Shown here one piece after another: positions 9,086 to 17,662 of a DNA stretch of 64,000 bases. The stretch lies in the NCBI RefSeq assembly GCF_009846885.1, contig NZ_WUWM01000018.1, positions 62,001 through 126,000 of the forward strand, in the 5' to 3' direction. The stretch comes from Paenibacillus puerhi (lineage in GTDB: Bacteria > Bacillota > Bacilli > Paenibacillales > NBRC-103111). Below the pieces are notes generated by a model that saw nothing but the letters and a program-made list of their open reading frames with translations, was not told where the DNA came from and made no database searches. The translations under genes were made by a program, and so were the position numbers. The first letter of the stretch is position 1; every line of letters begins with the position of its first letter.

Positions 9086-9892
9086 TTATCTGCTGCCCTT
9101 GGCGTATTCGTCAGGCGTCTTACCGACCATGGACTTGAAGTCCTTGATGAAATGCGCCTGATCGTGATACCCCAGATCCATCGATAACTGGAGCAGATCG
9201 TGATGATGCTGTCCCGAATCCATCGCCTCAGCCGCATTCTGAATTCTCGACAGCCGGATCACCCACTTGGGACTGACGCCCACATATTGATCGAAGAGGC
9301 GCTGCAAGGTTCGCTTATGCACCTGGAAGTGCTCGCAGAGGGTATCTACCTTGGTGATCTCGCGATCCTTGGCGATAAGGTCCACGACCTGCTGCACGAA
9401 TAGGGTCTGTGCGTCTCTGTCCGGCAGCTTGGGCAGCAGGTAACGCTCCATCTGCTCGGCCATGCGGGCCTCGTCCTCTTGTTTCAGGATAGCTTTCTCC
9501 AGCTCGCTTCCTGAAGCATCCAGCACCTGGTTCACCCCAAGGGGCCTTCCGGTCAGCTCCGAAATCGGCTGCTTGATGAACGGATAGAAGCCCCCGGGTT
9601 TGAATTTAACCCCGAATACGCAGCCCTGGCCATGTAGAAGGTAAGCATAAGTCGTCTTGCCAGGCGCGTAAAAGGCTGTTTTGCCGGGCTCCACGACCAG
9701 GTTCACGCAGGGATTCGGTACGACGAGCTGGGAATAAGCCTCCTGTCCGGTCAAGTTCCATTTGACGATCCAATAATGCTTTACGAATGAGGCAAGCTCG
9801 CGGGAGGGAGCATGTCGAGTGAGATGGAACCTTTTGGCGCTTTCCTGTACATGCAATAGGCCCATATGGGGCTTTGGGATTTGGATAGTCAA
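9086..9892 (-). CDS. AraC-family transcriptional regulator
   Basis: 268 residues. The N-terminal domain (residues 25-130, with HYWIVKW and VPNPCVNLVVEPG) is the small-ligand type often annotated DUF6597. The C-terminal 100 residues are an AraC helix-turn-helix pair: VDTLCEHFQVHKRTLQRLF for the first, and LGYHDQAHFIKDFKSMVGKTPDEY for the second. It is divergent from the SRPBCC gene at 10012 with a 120-base gap, so that gene is the likely target. The effector cannot be told from sequence. Confidence 0.88.
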   Translation of the reverse strand: MTIQIPKPHMGLLHVQESAKRFHLTRHAPSRELASFVKHYWIVKWNLTGQEAYSQLVVPNPCVNLVVEPGKTAFYAPGKTTYAYLLHGQGCVFGVKFKPGGFYPFIKQPISELTGRPLGVNQVLDASGSELEKAILKQEDEARMAEQMERYLLPKLPDRDAQTLFVQQVVDLIAKDREITKVDTLCEHFQVHKRTLQRLFDQYVGVSPKWVIRLSRIQNAAEAMDSGQHHHDLLQLSMDLGYHDQAHFIKDFKSMVGKTPDEYAKGSR

Positions 9893-10011
9893 GTCGCTTC
9901 ACTCCCGGCTGATACAGTTTAGAGGGACGCTGCTGTCGCGTTTTTACAAGACTTGTCCCGCTGGATGTCTTACCCTTATAGTATCTCAACGGATGATAGG
10001 AGTGAACCCTT

Positions 10012-10461
10012 TTGAAGCTGAACTACGAGTTTTACATCAATGCTACCCCCGAAGCAATATGGAACATCCTGGTGACCCCCGAGGGCACGCGCCAGATTTT
10101 TTATGGCTGCGTGCTTCGGTCTACTTTCGAACCGGGTGCGGACTACGCCTATGTGGGCCCTGGAAGCGAAGGGGATGAAACGGTCCATGTGTATGGAAAA
10201 TGGCTGGAATTCGAGCCTTGCCGGAAGATGAGCTGTACCGAGCACCCGGGCCCTTCCTATGCGCCGAATCATGCGGAACTGGAATCCCGGATGACGTTCA
10301 CCCTGGAGCCGGTAGGGACATGCACCAAGCTCACGCTCGTCAATGATGAATTTTCTCCCGGACATCCGTCCGTTCAGAAGGCGGCAGATACCTGGTGGAT
10401 GCTTCTGAGCAATATTAAGACGTTGGCGGAGACGGGCAAAACGTTGGATTTCGGCTGGTAA
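10012..10461 (+). CDS. SRPBCC (START-like/AHSA1) domain protein
   Basis: 149 residues from a TTG start with AGGAGTG upstream. The N-terminus LNYEFYINATPEAIWNILV and the segment WLEFEPCRKMSC match the helix-grip fold of AHSA1-type SRPBCC proteins, which bind hydrophobic ligands or act as Hsp90 activator-like modules. It is divergent from an AraC-type regulator, a common pairing in Paenibacillus. The ligand is unknown. Confidence 0.8.
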   Translation: MKLNYEFYINATPEAIWNILVTPEGTRQIFYGCVLRSTFEPGADYAYVGPGSEGDETVHVYGKWLEFEPCRKMSCTEHPGPSYAPNHAELESRMTFTLEPVGTCTKLTLVNDEFSPGHPSVQKAADTWWMLLSNIKTLAETGKTLDFGW

Positions 10462-10498
10462 GCTGGTAGGACTAGGACATTAGGGAAGTAAAAATTAA

Positions 10499-10825
10499 GC
10501 GTACAACCTGCTGAAGATGTTCGGGCTGCAGCCTCAGGCTAAGATCAAGGCCGACATCATCGCGACTGGTCAGGCCAAGGATATTTCCTTGGAGGTACTG
10601 CCGGAGTATGCGGCCGATCACTTGTTTATTACGGTGTACGAGCCTGCCGGAGGCAGCGAGCGGGCGAAGGAAGTGATGGAGGGGCCAGTCTGGAAAAACC
10701 TCCCCGCTGTTGCCAAGAAGCATGTTTATGTGCTGAATTACAAGGAATTCTGGATGACGGATGGGTTGAATCTGGAGAAACAGCTGGATATTCTGGTCAA
10801 GACCGTCGGGGCAGCGGATAAATAG
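10499..10825 (+). pseudogene. 3' remnant of an iron-siderophore ABC substrate-binding protein
   Basis: The open frame begins just after an in-frame TAA at 10496-10498 and has no ribosome site. The 108 codons read as the C-terminal lobe of a FecB/FhuD-like binding protein, including HLFITVYEP, GPVWKNLPAVAKKHVYVL and a closing LEKQLDILVKTV. A full protein would need about 200 or more additional N-terminal residues, which are absent from the 38 bases after the SRPBCC stop. I read it as a deletion remnant; a strong terminator survives after it. Confidence 0.75.
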
Positions 10826-10836
10826 GCAAAGCCGTA

Positions 10837-10878
10837 GACACTCTTGCGTGTTAGAAACACATGCGAGGGTGTCTTTTT
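10837..10878 (+). terminator. Rho-independent terminator
   Basis: GACACTC and a second arm (TTGCGTGTT / AACACATGCGA) form a long stem closed by GGGTGTC, followed by TTTTT. It ends the SRPBCC / binding-protein remnant unit. Confidence 0.85.
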
Positions 10879-11029
10879 GTCGGGTATTACTTGGGAATGA
10901 GATTTAGTGTTCGCGCTCCCAATTGTTGTCATTTTCCGGTAAAAATAAGTCCCCAAAATCGGACTTTCGTAGTATAGTTAGACCATCAGATAGTCAGGGA
11001 AATTTCGACAGAAGAGGAAGGGACTTAGC

Positions 11030-12211
11030 ATGGCAATCATCAAGGTATTGAAGTTTGACGGCCCGCCGGACAGGCTGGTCTGGAAGTATCCGAGCGACGA
11101 GCTTGCCACCTGGAGCGAGCTGATCGTCCATGAATCCCAGGAAGCGCTGCTGTTTAAGGGAGGCCAGGCGCTTGACCTGTTTGGGCCCGGCCGGCACACT
11201 CTTTCGACACAGAATATACCGGTACTGTCGGCTATGATGAACCTTCCCTATGGGGGCAAGTCACCATTTACGGCAGAGGTATGGTTCGTCAACAAGGTTC
11301 GCCGCATGGATATGAAGTGGGGAACGGCGAATCCCATTCAACTGCAGGAGCCTCGTTACCATGTCATTGTCTCGGTGCGTGCATTTGGGCAGTTCGGCGT
11401 GCAGATTGAAGACTCCCGCAAGCTTTTGCTGAAATTGGTAGGTACGCTCCCTTCGTTGGATCAGGCTGCGCTTAGCACTTATTTCCGAGGCATTCTGCTG
11501 ATGAACATGAAGGAGATTATCTCTTCCTATCTCATTCATAAGAAAATAAGCGTACTTGAGCTCCATGCCTACGCATCGGAGATCTCTAGGCATATGGAGG
11601 AGCGCGTTGCCCCCGTGTTTGAAGAGTACGGCTTGCGTCTGTTTAATTTTACGATCGACTCGATTAACTTTCCTGACGATCCGGCCATTAACCGGTTGCG
11701 GGAGGCGCTTGCCAAGAAGGCGGAGATGGACATTATCGGGTATACCTATCAGCAGGAGAGAACGTTCAATACGCTGGAGAATGCGGCTAAGAACGAGGGT
11801 CATCCGCCCACCTTCCGGGATGCGGGCTTCGACTTGGGCTTGGGGCAAGGGCTTGGCGCAAAGGTAGGCCAAACGATCTCCCAGATGGCTGGCCGGCCCG
11901 GAGCCTCTCCGTCGGTTACCTGCGATGAGTGCAAGCAGCCGATGCCGGTCGGCTCGAAATTTTGTCCGAGCTGCGGGGATGCCTACCGTCCTTGTCCGTC
12001 CTGCCAGGCGGATAATCCGAAGGATGCGACCGAGTGCAGATCATGCCGCGCGCCGCTCGGCCTGGCTTGTCCACAATGCGGAGTCGTCACGGAGAAGGGG
12101 AAGTTCTGCCACGAATGCGGAACAAGCCTGATTCTGACCTGCAAGCAGTGCCAGCACACCGTACAGCCGGGACAAAAGTTTTGTCTGGAATGCGGCAACA
12201 AGCTGACGTGA
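11030..12211 (+). CDS. SPFH/band-7 protein with C-terminal zinc ribbons (YdjI-like)
   Basis: 393 residues. Residues 1-280 form an SPFH-type domain (start MAIIKVLKFDGPPDRLVWKYP), like B. subtilis YdjI and proteins once labelled virion core protein-like. After a Gly-rich linker, residues 300-393 carry several CxxC pairs (CDECKQPM, CPSCG, CPSCQ, CRSC, CPQCG, CHECG, CKQC, CLECG), consistent with about four zinc ribbons. Members of the family assemble at membranes and in B. subtilis recruit PspA under envelope stress. It heads a three-gene operon with two membrane proteins. No PspA gene is adjacent. Confidence 0.85.
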   Translation: MAIIKVLKFDGPPDRLVWKYPSDELATWSELIVHESQEALLFKGGQALDLFGPGRHTLSTQNIPVLSAMMNLPYGGKSPFTAEVWFVNKVRRMDMKWGTANPIQLQEPRYHVIVSVRAFGQFGVQIEDSRKLLLKLVGTLPSLDQAALSTYFRGILLMNMKEIISSYLIHKKISVLELHAYASEISRHMEERVAPVFEEYGLRLFNFTIDSINFPDDPAINRLREALAKKAEMDIIGYTYQQERTFNTLENAAKNEGHPPTFRDAGFDLGLGQGLGAKVGQTISQMAGRPGASPSVTCDECKQPMPVGSKFCPSCGDAYRPCPSCQADNPKDATECRSCRAPLGLACPQCGVVTEKGKFCHECGTSLILTCKQCQHTVQPGQKFCLECGNKLT

Positions 12212-12228
12212 GAGGGAGCGAATAGTTA

Positions 12229-12963
12229 ATGAGCAACCATCGTTTTTACGTGAAGCTGGCTTCCGGCTTGTTCGCAGTGCTTCTGATCATGACGCTCGGC
12301 ATCTTTCTGAGCTATCGGCCGTGGACACAGCCTACAGGTCACTGGTGGGTATCGCTTACGGCGATCGTGCTGGCCGAGGCGGCCGCATTCTATGCCGTGC
12401 TTGGGATGACCCGAAGCAGAAAGGGCCATCCGGTCCTCTGGTCGCACCTGACTTGCACGGTATTGTATGGAGCGGCCGTTATCGGATACGTCTTTATAGG
12501 CTGGCTGCTGCTCGGTATGTCCTTTTTTAACTATGCCCTCCTTCATTTTGTAACCTTATGCCTATGGGTGATCGGACTGCTGTTGGCTACTTACTACACG
12601 CATCAGGTCAAGAGCGAGGAGGAGAACCAGGCGGTTCAGACCGCGCTGATGAAGCAGATGCTCCGGGGCATGCTCGTCATCGAGCAGCTGCTGGAGGGAC
12701 GGGGGCGGCCCGAGGAGGCGTCGCTGAGGAAGAAGGCACAAGAGTTGGCGGAACGTGTTCGTTATAGCGATCCGATCTCTCATCCTTCGATGACCGTGCT
12801 TGAGGAAAGCCTGCTTTGGCAGATTAACGAGCTGGAGCGCTGCGTGAGGCAGCTGGGCAGAGATACGGTTTCGGAAGATGCGCTCGGCCTTTCCCTTCAG
12901 CTGATTAACGACATCGCGGCCGATCTGGCAAAAAGGAACAGTGAGCTGCTCGCTCTTAAGTAA
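12229..12963 (+). CDS. Four-helix membrane protein with cytoplasmic helical tail
   Basis: 244 residues starting 17 bases after the SPFH gene, with GAGGGAG upstream. Residues 8-120 hold four membrane segments, for example LFAVLLIMTLGIFL and LLHFVTLCLWVIGLLLATYY. Residues 130-244 are charged and helical, with heptad-like leucines. I do not recognise a family. Its place between an SPFH scaffold protein and a zinc-ribbon membrane protein suggests a subunit of one membrane complex. Confidence 0.75.
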   Translation: MSNHRFYVKLASGLFAVLLIMTLGIFLSYRPWTQPTGHWWVSLTAIVLAEAAAFYAVLGMTRSRKGHPVLWSHLTCTVLYGAAVIGYVFIGWLLLGMSFFNYALLHFVTLCLWVIGLLLATYYTHQVKSEEENQAVQTALMKQMLRGMLVIEQLLEGRGRPEEASLRKKAQELAERVRYSDPISHPSMTVLEESLLWQINELERCVRQLGRDTVSEDALGLSLQLINDIAADLAKRNSELLALK

Positions 12964-13034
12964 AGCGGTCCTGCCCGAAAAACGCCCATTCCATCTGTAA
13001 AGAAATAAGAAACAACCTATTGGAGGGATTCTAT

Positions 13035-13784
13035 TTGTACCAAAACGATAACCCCGTCATCAAGAACGGGGTGATTAGCTTGTTTCTGCTGTTGTTTTTT
13101 CCGATATCCTTCTTGATGGTTCTGATCCGGATCGTGAGTCATCGGAATCTGAGCTATCATAAGCACCTGGATGCAAAATACTTCGGCAAGGTGCTGCTGG
13201 TTCTCTTCCTCATTATGGGCTTTGCTTATACGGTACAACTTGCGGGCGACAACAAGCCGTTATTTTCCGTATTCTTTGTCTGTATTCTTATTCTGCTTGT
13301 GCCGGGAATCGCGCTCCGCGTGAGGGCCGCTACTCTGCTGAAGCGGCTTAATGAGATGTATGCCCGCTACCGCAATCTGATCTTCGTAGAAGGGGTTACT
13401 GCGATCGACAGCCTAGCTCAAATAACGAGCCAACGGCCGTCCGTCGTCACGAATGACCTTCTTCGGATGATTCAGTTGGGAGTGCTGAAGGATTGCTTCG
13501 TCGATCCGCATTCCCGGTCGCTCGTATTCGAGAACACGGTCTGGTCTGCCCCCCAGATGACCGGCTCGACTGCAGAATTCTCAACCCGAGTGGAGTATAA
13601 CTTTGGTTTCGCGACGGATGGACCGGTGAATGTGACGATCGGCGATCCGGTCAGCGGCAGCTATGCTGAAAAATCGGCGCCCCCTGCGCCCAAGACGGTG
13701 GAATGCCACGGCTGCGGGGCCAAGACCGTGCTCCAGCCGGGCGAAGCGGCTTCCTGCGGCTATTGCGGCTCCGACCTCGCCTAG
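13035..13784 (+). CDS. Membrane protein with C-terminal zinc ribbon (YdjH/YdjG-like)
   Basis: 249 residues from a TTG at 13035, preferred over the upstream TTG at 13020 because GGAGGG lies 7 bases before it. Three hydrophobic segments occupy residues 10-100. A cytoplasmic winged-helix-like stretch (residues 115-165, with SLAQITSQRPSVVTNDLLRMIQLG) follows, and the C-terminus has CHGCG...CGYCG, a zinc ribbon. The layout recalls the YdjH/YdjG partners of SPFH protein YdjI in B. subtilis. It is the third gene of the operon begun at 11030. Confidence 0.75.
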   Translation: MYQNDNPVIKNGVISLFLLLFFPISFLMVLIRIVSHRNLSYHKHLDAKYFGKVLLVLFLIMGFAYTVQLAGDNKPLFSVFFVCILILLVPGIALRVRAATLLKRLNEMYARYRNLIFVEGVTAIDSLAQITSQRPSVVTNDLLRMIQLGVLKDCFVDPHSRSLVFENTVWSAPQMTGSTAEFSTRVEYNFGFATDGPVNVTIGDPVSGSYAEKSAPPAPKTVECHGCGAKTVLQPGEAASCGYCGSDLA

Positions 13785-13811
13785 CCGAGCGATTGGCTTT
13801 AGTGGAAAATT

Positions 13812-13845
13812 CAAATAGACCTGGTCCAGGGGACAGGTCTATTTG
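13812..13845. terminator. Bidirectional-looking hairpin between convergent genes
   Basis: A perfect 12-bp stem (CAAATAGACCTG / CAGGTCTATTTG) with a 10-base loop lies between the YdjH-like stop and the hflX stop. The minus-strand side has the better T-rich tail (TTTGAATTTT). Confidence 0.75.
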
Positions 13846-13928
13846 ATTCGATGCGGATGAACCCAAGCGACTGCCCAAACGCCTATTTATGCGCTGAGCG
13901 GGTTCATTCACTCATTCCCGGCTTATCG

Positions 13929-15200
13929 CTACAGCCGGATAAGCGCGTCCTTGTATTTCTCCAGATCGGCAGCCCTGCATTCCAACTCAAGGCGGGTTCC
14001 ATTCTCCTCGTAGCTGGTAGACTTCACATGGCCGTGTTCGTTGAAGTAGGCGACCAGACGCCCCTGATCGTAGGGGATGATGACCTCGCACTGCACATAA
14101 TCTTGGAAAATTCTCTCGCGGATCATCGCGGACAGCTCATCGATGCCCTGACCCAGTATGGCTGACAGGTAGACGCGATCCTCCTCGATCTGCGGGAATT
14201 CATGATCCGTCAGGTCGGCCTTGTTGTAGGCATAGACGACCGGGATATGATCGGCTCCGAGCTGCCGGAGCGTGTCCTCGGTTACGGCGATCTGCTGCTT
14301 CAGCTCGGGGTTAGAGGCATCCACCACATGGACGAGCAGATCGGCTTCGGCGACCTCCTCCAGTGTGGAACGGAACGCCTTCACCAGATGATGGGGAAGC
14401 TGGCTGACGAAGCCTACCGTATCGGTCAGGAGGAAGGACTTGTGATCGGGCAGCTCGATGCTGCGGACGGACGTTTCGAGCGTGGCGAACAGCATATCCT
14501 TGGCCAGCACCTGCTTGCCCGACCCGGGGTGGAACGCTTCGATCATCGCGTTCATCAGGCTGGATTTGCCTGCATTCGTGTAGCCGACGAGACAGACGAC
14601 GGGCACTTCGTTCTTGTGCCGCTGCTTTCGCTGCGTCTGGCGGCGGGCAACCAGCTTCTCCAGCTCCGCTTGAAGGATGGTGATCCGCTCTTCTATTTTA
14701 CGGCGGTCCAGTTCCAGCTTGGTTTCCCCGGAGCCGCGGTTCTTGAAGCCGGCTCCGCCACTGCCGCCCTGGCGTCCTAGAGATGCGCGCAGCCCGACCA
14801 GACGAGGCAGCATATACTGCAGCTGAGCGACCTCGACTTGCAGCTGAGCCTCTCTCGTTTGAGCCCGTTCCGCAAATATATCCAGGATCAGGATCGTACG
14901 GTCGATGACCTTGCACTCCAGAGCCGCCTCCAGATTGCGGATCTGGGAAGGAGACAGCTCGTCGTTGCAGATCACGACGGATGCGTCGCTGGCCTCCAGC
15001 AAGGACTTCAATTCCTCGATCTTGCCGCTTCCGATGTAATGGGAAGGATTGATCCGCTCCAGTTTCTGGATGAGCTCTCCGACAACCTCTACCTGGCAGG
15101 CGGCTGCCAGATTACGCAGCTCCTCCATGGAATAGGCGAAGTCGGTCTGATGTTGAAGCTGAATTCCGACGATTACAGCGTTGGACTGCTGTTGTTCCAT
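13929..15200 (-). CDS. hflX: Ribosome-associated GTPase HflX
   Basis: 423 residues from the ATG at 15200, with GAGGATG upstream; the frame extends further back without a ribosome site. The N-terminal HflX domain (ICNDELSPSQIRNLE) is followed by the conserved Gly-rich SLGRQGGSGG and RGSGETKLELDRR linkers. The G domain has GYTNAGKSSLMN (G1), DTVGF (G3) and NKAD (G4). HflX splits stalled or hibernating ribosomes after stress. Monocistronic by appearance. Confidence 0.95.
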   Translation of the reverse strand: MEQQQSNAVIVGIQLQHQTDFAYSMEELRNLAAACQVEVVGELIQKLERINPSHYIGSGKIEELKSLLEASDASVVICNDELSPSQIRNLEAALECKVIDRTILILDIFAERAQTREAQLQVEVAQLQYMLPRLVGLRASLGRQGGSGGAGFKNRGSGETKLELDRRKIEERITILQAELEKLVARRQTQRKQRHKNEVPVVCLVGYTNAGKSSLMNAMIEAFHPGSGKQVLAKDMLFATLETSVRSIELPDHKSFLLTDTVGFVSQLPHHLVKAFRSTLEEVAEADLLVHVVDASNPELKQQIAVTEDTLRQLGADHIPVVYAYNKADLTDHEFPQIEEDRVYLSAILGQGIDELSAMIRERIFQDYVQCEVIIPYDQGRLVAYFNEHGHVKSTSYEENGTRLELECRAADLEKYKDALIRL

Positions 15201-15237
15201 ATATAAATCATCCTCTCGTGTTTGGAGTAAAGCCAAA

Positions 15238-15269
15238 ACAAAAACGCACAGGCGGTCTGCCTGTGCGTT
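15238..15269 (-). terminator. Strong minus-strand terminator with no clear gene before it
   Basis: A perfect 11-bp stem (AACGCACAGGC / GCCTGTGCGTT) is followed on the minus strand by TTTTTGTTTT. It should stop transcription arriving from the right, ahead of hflX. The only open frame in that position is a weak one at 15326-15580. Confidence 0.8.
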
Positions 15270-15751
15270 CAGCACTTGAAGAGGAGCTCAGTGAACCCGA
15301 CCAAGCCTACGGACGGCTTAGCGAGTCAAGCATGGTCTTCATAAGGGTGACGAAAAAAGGGTACCAGAGAGCGAACGTGGATACAGAGCTCCGCGTTCCT
15401 CACCGATGCCAGCCGGAAAGCCACCTTATTATGAACAAATAGGTTCCATTCTAAAGGCAAAACACGAAGCAGGTAGAGCAAGGCCGCCTCTTCGTATGAA
15501 GTCTGAGTTGGGGTTACCTTTACATGGACAGACCAATCCTGAGTCCTCTGTACACAGACAGAGACTTTGGCGCTATTCAATTAGCCGCGCAAAGAACGAA
15601 CCCGGATAAAATCTATCACACGTAACCCCTCCGTTTCCTAAAAGTAGGTCCATCATAACATGAAGCCTTTGCTGACTGCAACCCGCATAGGCAAGAAGCC
15701 AAGACCTCTTCGCACAAGTGATAAGGCTTGGCTCTTGCGTTCATCCCTAAA
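15270..15751. other. Gap of about 480 bases without a convincing gene
   Basis: A minus-strand frame of 84 codons (15326-15580) would start at a TTG directly after an in-frame stop with no ribosome site. It could be the remains of a gene served by the terminator at 15238. At about 15690-15745 a long inverted repeat (GCAAGAAGCCAAG / CTTGGCTCTTGC, one bulge) encloses about 24 bases. I assign nothing firmly here. Confidence 0.35.
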
Positions 15752-16057
15752 TTAAAGCAGAGGGTCCTGCTTGATGAAGCTTCTGGCCAGCATCTCGGCA
15801 TGACGATCCCGGTGCCTCAGCCTCTCGTAATCCTCGAGCACGTCGATCAAGTATTCTCCGCCCGACTGGTCCTTGGCCCGGAAAATGAATTGCTCGTAGT
15901 TCTCGACACCCTGTATATCGTGACCGCATTCTTTCAGACAACGTTCAAAGTCATGCAGGGTAGGCTGCTGACCGTCCTCCAGATAAATAAGACCGCGCAG
16001 CACCTTGGCTTCCTGCTGACGGATCACCTTGAAATGGATGATATGTTCTCGGCTCAT
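15752..16057 (-). CDS. Small conserved hypothetical protein
   Basis: 101 residues from the ATG at 16057, which has AAAGGGG 7 bases upstream (a GTG two codons earlier is too close to that site). The sequence is soluble and acidic, with segments GLIYLEDGQQPTLHDFERCLKECGHDI and YEQFIFRAKDQSGGEYLIDVLEDYERLR that suggest a small alpha/beta fold. I do not recognise the family. It stands alone between hflX and the RsiV-like gene. Confidence 0.65.
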   Translation of the reverse strand: MSREHIIHFKVIRQQEAKVLRGLIYLEDGQQPTLHDFERCLKECGHDIQGVENYEQFIFRAKDQSGGEYLIDVLEDYERLRHRDRHAEMLARSFIKQDPLL

Positions 16058-16292
16058 GTCCACACCCCTTTTCCAGACTAGAATAGCAGTTTCCTTCTAC
16101 ATAGTCCAATAAAGAGAGGCGGTTGTCTGTGACATTTGTTACAGCAGGCTGTCAGGCGAAAGACGGAGCGCGAGGGCATGCCAAAAACGATCTGTAACTT
16201 GTCCGGCTTGCGGCTCGTCTATTCAAGTAGTTCCAACAGCGGGCCCGCCTCTTCAGGCAGGCTACATCCGAACCGGAGAAGGAGAGACTCTC

Positions 16293-17435
16293 ATGATGGC
16301 TAAGCAACGAACCCGCGGAAGCGGCGGATGGAAGAGGAGCATAAATCCTTGGGGGCAAGGGAAAAAGGGTATACTGGCGCTCATGACGGCACTTACGGTA
16401 ACGGCGGCAGCTCCTATAGCCGTCCTGGTGCCCGCGAATCAGGTCCATGCGGCTGAAGAGGTTCGATTGAGCGTGACCGACTGGCCGATGATGATCGACG
16501 GGGTGGCCGCCTTGGTGCCTGCGGCCAATGTGGAGGGGAACACCTACATCGGGCTGCGGGCATTGAATGAGCGCCTGGGCCTCGGTACGGGCTGGGACCC
16601 CGAGAAGCGCGCCGTAACGGTTAGCGGAAAGGGACGCACATTGACTTTCAAGCTTGATGATCCGTATACCTACTCGCTGTACGGCCAGGAGATCCACGGA
16701 TTGCCCGCTATCGTGCAGGACGGTTCCACGTACCTGCCGCTGAGATTTTTGCTGGAGCGTATGGGCTACGATATCTCTTACGACGCTCCGACCCGTACGA
16801 TTCATATCTCGACGATCGAGGAAAATCGGTTGTCTATACAGACAGAGACGATCTCCGAGGAGGGAGAGAGACAGTCCCTGCTCGTGAACTACCCGCAGAT
16901 TACCGGCTTTGCCGACAAGGTTATCCAAGATAAGATCAATGCGTTCCTGAAAATGGAGGCTGAGTCCCAAGCAGCGGGAGGCCGGCTTATGCTTGCCTCT
17001 GCCGTAGGCTATCTCGATGAGATGGAGGCGGATATCGAGACGCCGCCTGTCAGCTTCGATGGTCGCTATACCATCACGTATAACGAGCAGGGCAGACTAA
17101 GTCTGTTTGTCGATTATTACAGTTATACGGGCGGGGCGCACGGTCTGACTTCCCGGGTCCCGTACACCTTCGATCTCACGACGGGACGTGTACTGAGCCT
17201 GCAGGAAGCAGCTGAAGGCCATGCTCAGTATGTATCGATCATCAACGAAGCCATTCACAAGCAGATTAAGGAAAGGGAGCTTTTCCTGCTGCAGCCGTTC
17301 GAAACGATCGAGCCGGACCGGGCGTTCTTCTTAACGCATAACGGCATCGTCGTGTTCTTCAGCCAGTACGAGTACACGGCCTACGCGGAAGGCATGCCGC
17401 AATTCGAAATCCCATTCGGCGCATTCCGTTCTTGA
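16293..17435 (+). CDS. Secreted protein: copper amine oxidase-like N-domain plus DUF4163/DUF3298
   Basis: 380 residues, with AAGGAGAG 8 bases before the ATG. A basic N-terminus and hydrophobic stretch ending in VHAAEE (about residue 52) form a signal peptide. Residues 60-165 are the copper amine oxidase-like N-terminal domain (YIGLRALNERLGL, YLPLRFLLERMGY), a wall-associated module abundant in Paenibacillus. Residues 180-375 match the DUF4163/DUF3298 pair found in RsiV-type proteins (YYSYTGGAHG, FDLTTGRVLSLQEA). Likely extracytoplasmic; whether it binds lysozyme as RsiV does is unknown. Confidence 0.85.
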   Translation: MMAKQRTRGSGGWKRSINPWGQGKKGILALMTALTVTAAAPIAVLVPANQVHAAEEVRLSVTDWPMMIDGVAALVPAANVEGNTYIGLRALNERLGLGTGWDPEKRAVTVSGKGRTLTFKLDDPYTYSLYGQEIHGLPAIVQDGSTYLPLRFLLERMGYDISYDAPTRTIHISTIEENRLSIQTETISEEGERQSLLVNYPQITGFADKVIQDKINAFLKMEAESQAAGGRLMLASAVGYLDEMEADIETPPVSFDGRYTITYNEQGRLSLFVDYYSYTGGAHGLTSRVPYTFDLTTGRVLSLQEAAEGHAQYVSIINEAIHKQIKERELFLLQPFETIEPDRAFFLTHNGIVVFFSQYEYTAYAEGMPQFEIPFGAFRS

Positions 17436-17495
17436 CCCCAAAGCGTGGGGCGCTCAGACCGCAATTATCCCTTCGTAAATCCAACCTGATCGAAG

Positions 17496-17526
17496 CATGG
17501 GGCCTCGATGGGCTCCATGTTTTTTT
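17496..17526 (+). terminator. Rho-independent terminator
   Basis: A G+C-rich stem (CATGGGGCC / GGGCTCCATG) with a short loop is followed by seven T, 60 bases after the stop of the DUF4163/DUF3298 gene. Confidence 0.85.
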
Positions 17527-17662
17527 CTAATTTCCCATCCATCAGCAGGATTCAGCGGAACTTGTCGTTTTTTCTTCATGTAAGATTGCTATTCCTATTT
17601 TGCTTGCGGTAGACTAAGCTATAGGACAAATTCTAGCGGACTGCCCGAGTGGAGATGATGGG

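Noticed and set aside
15326-15580. 84-codon minus-strand ORF in the gap before hflX
   Set aside because: TTG start directly after a stop, no ribosome site, no recognisable family; mentioned only in the gap entry because a terminator follows it.
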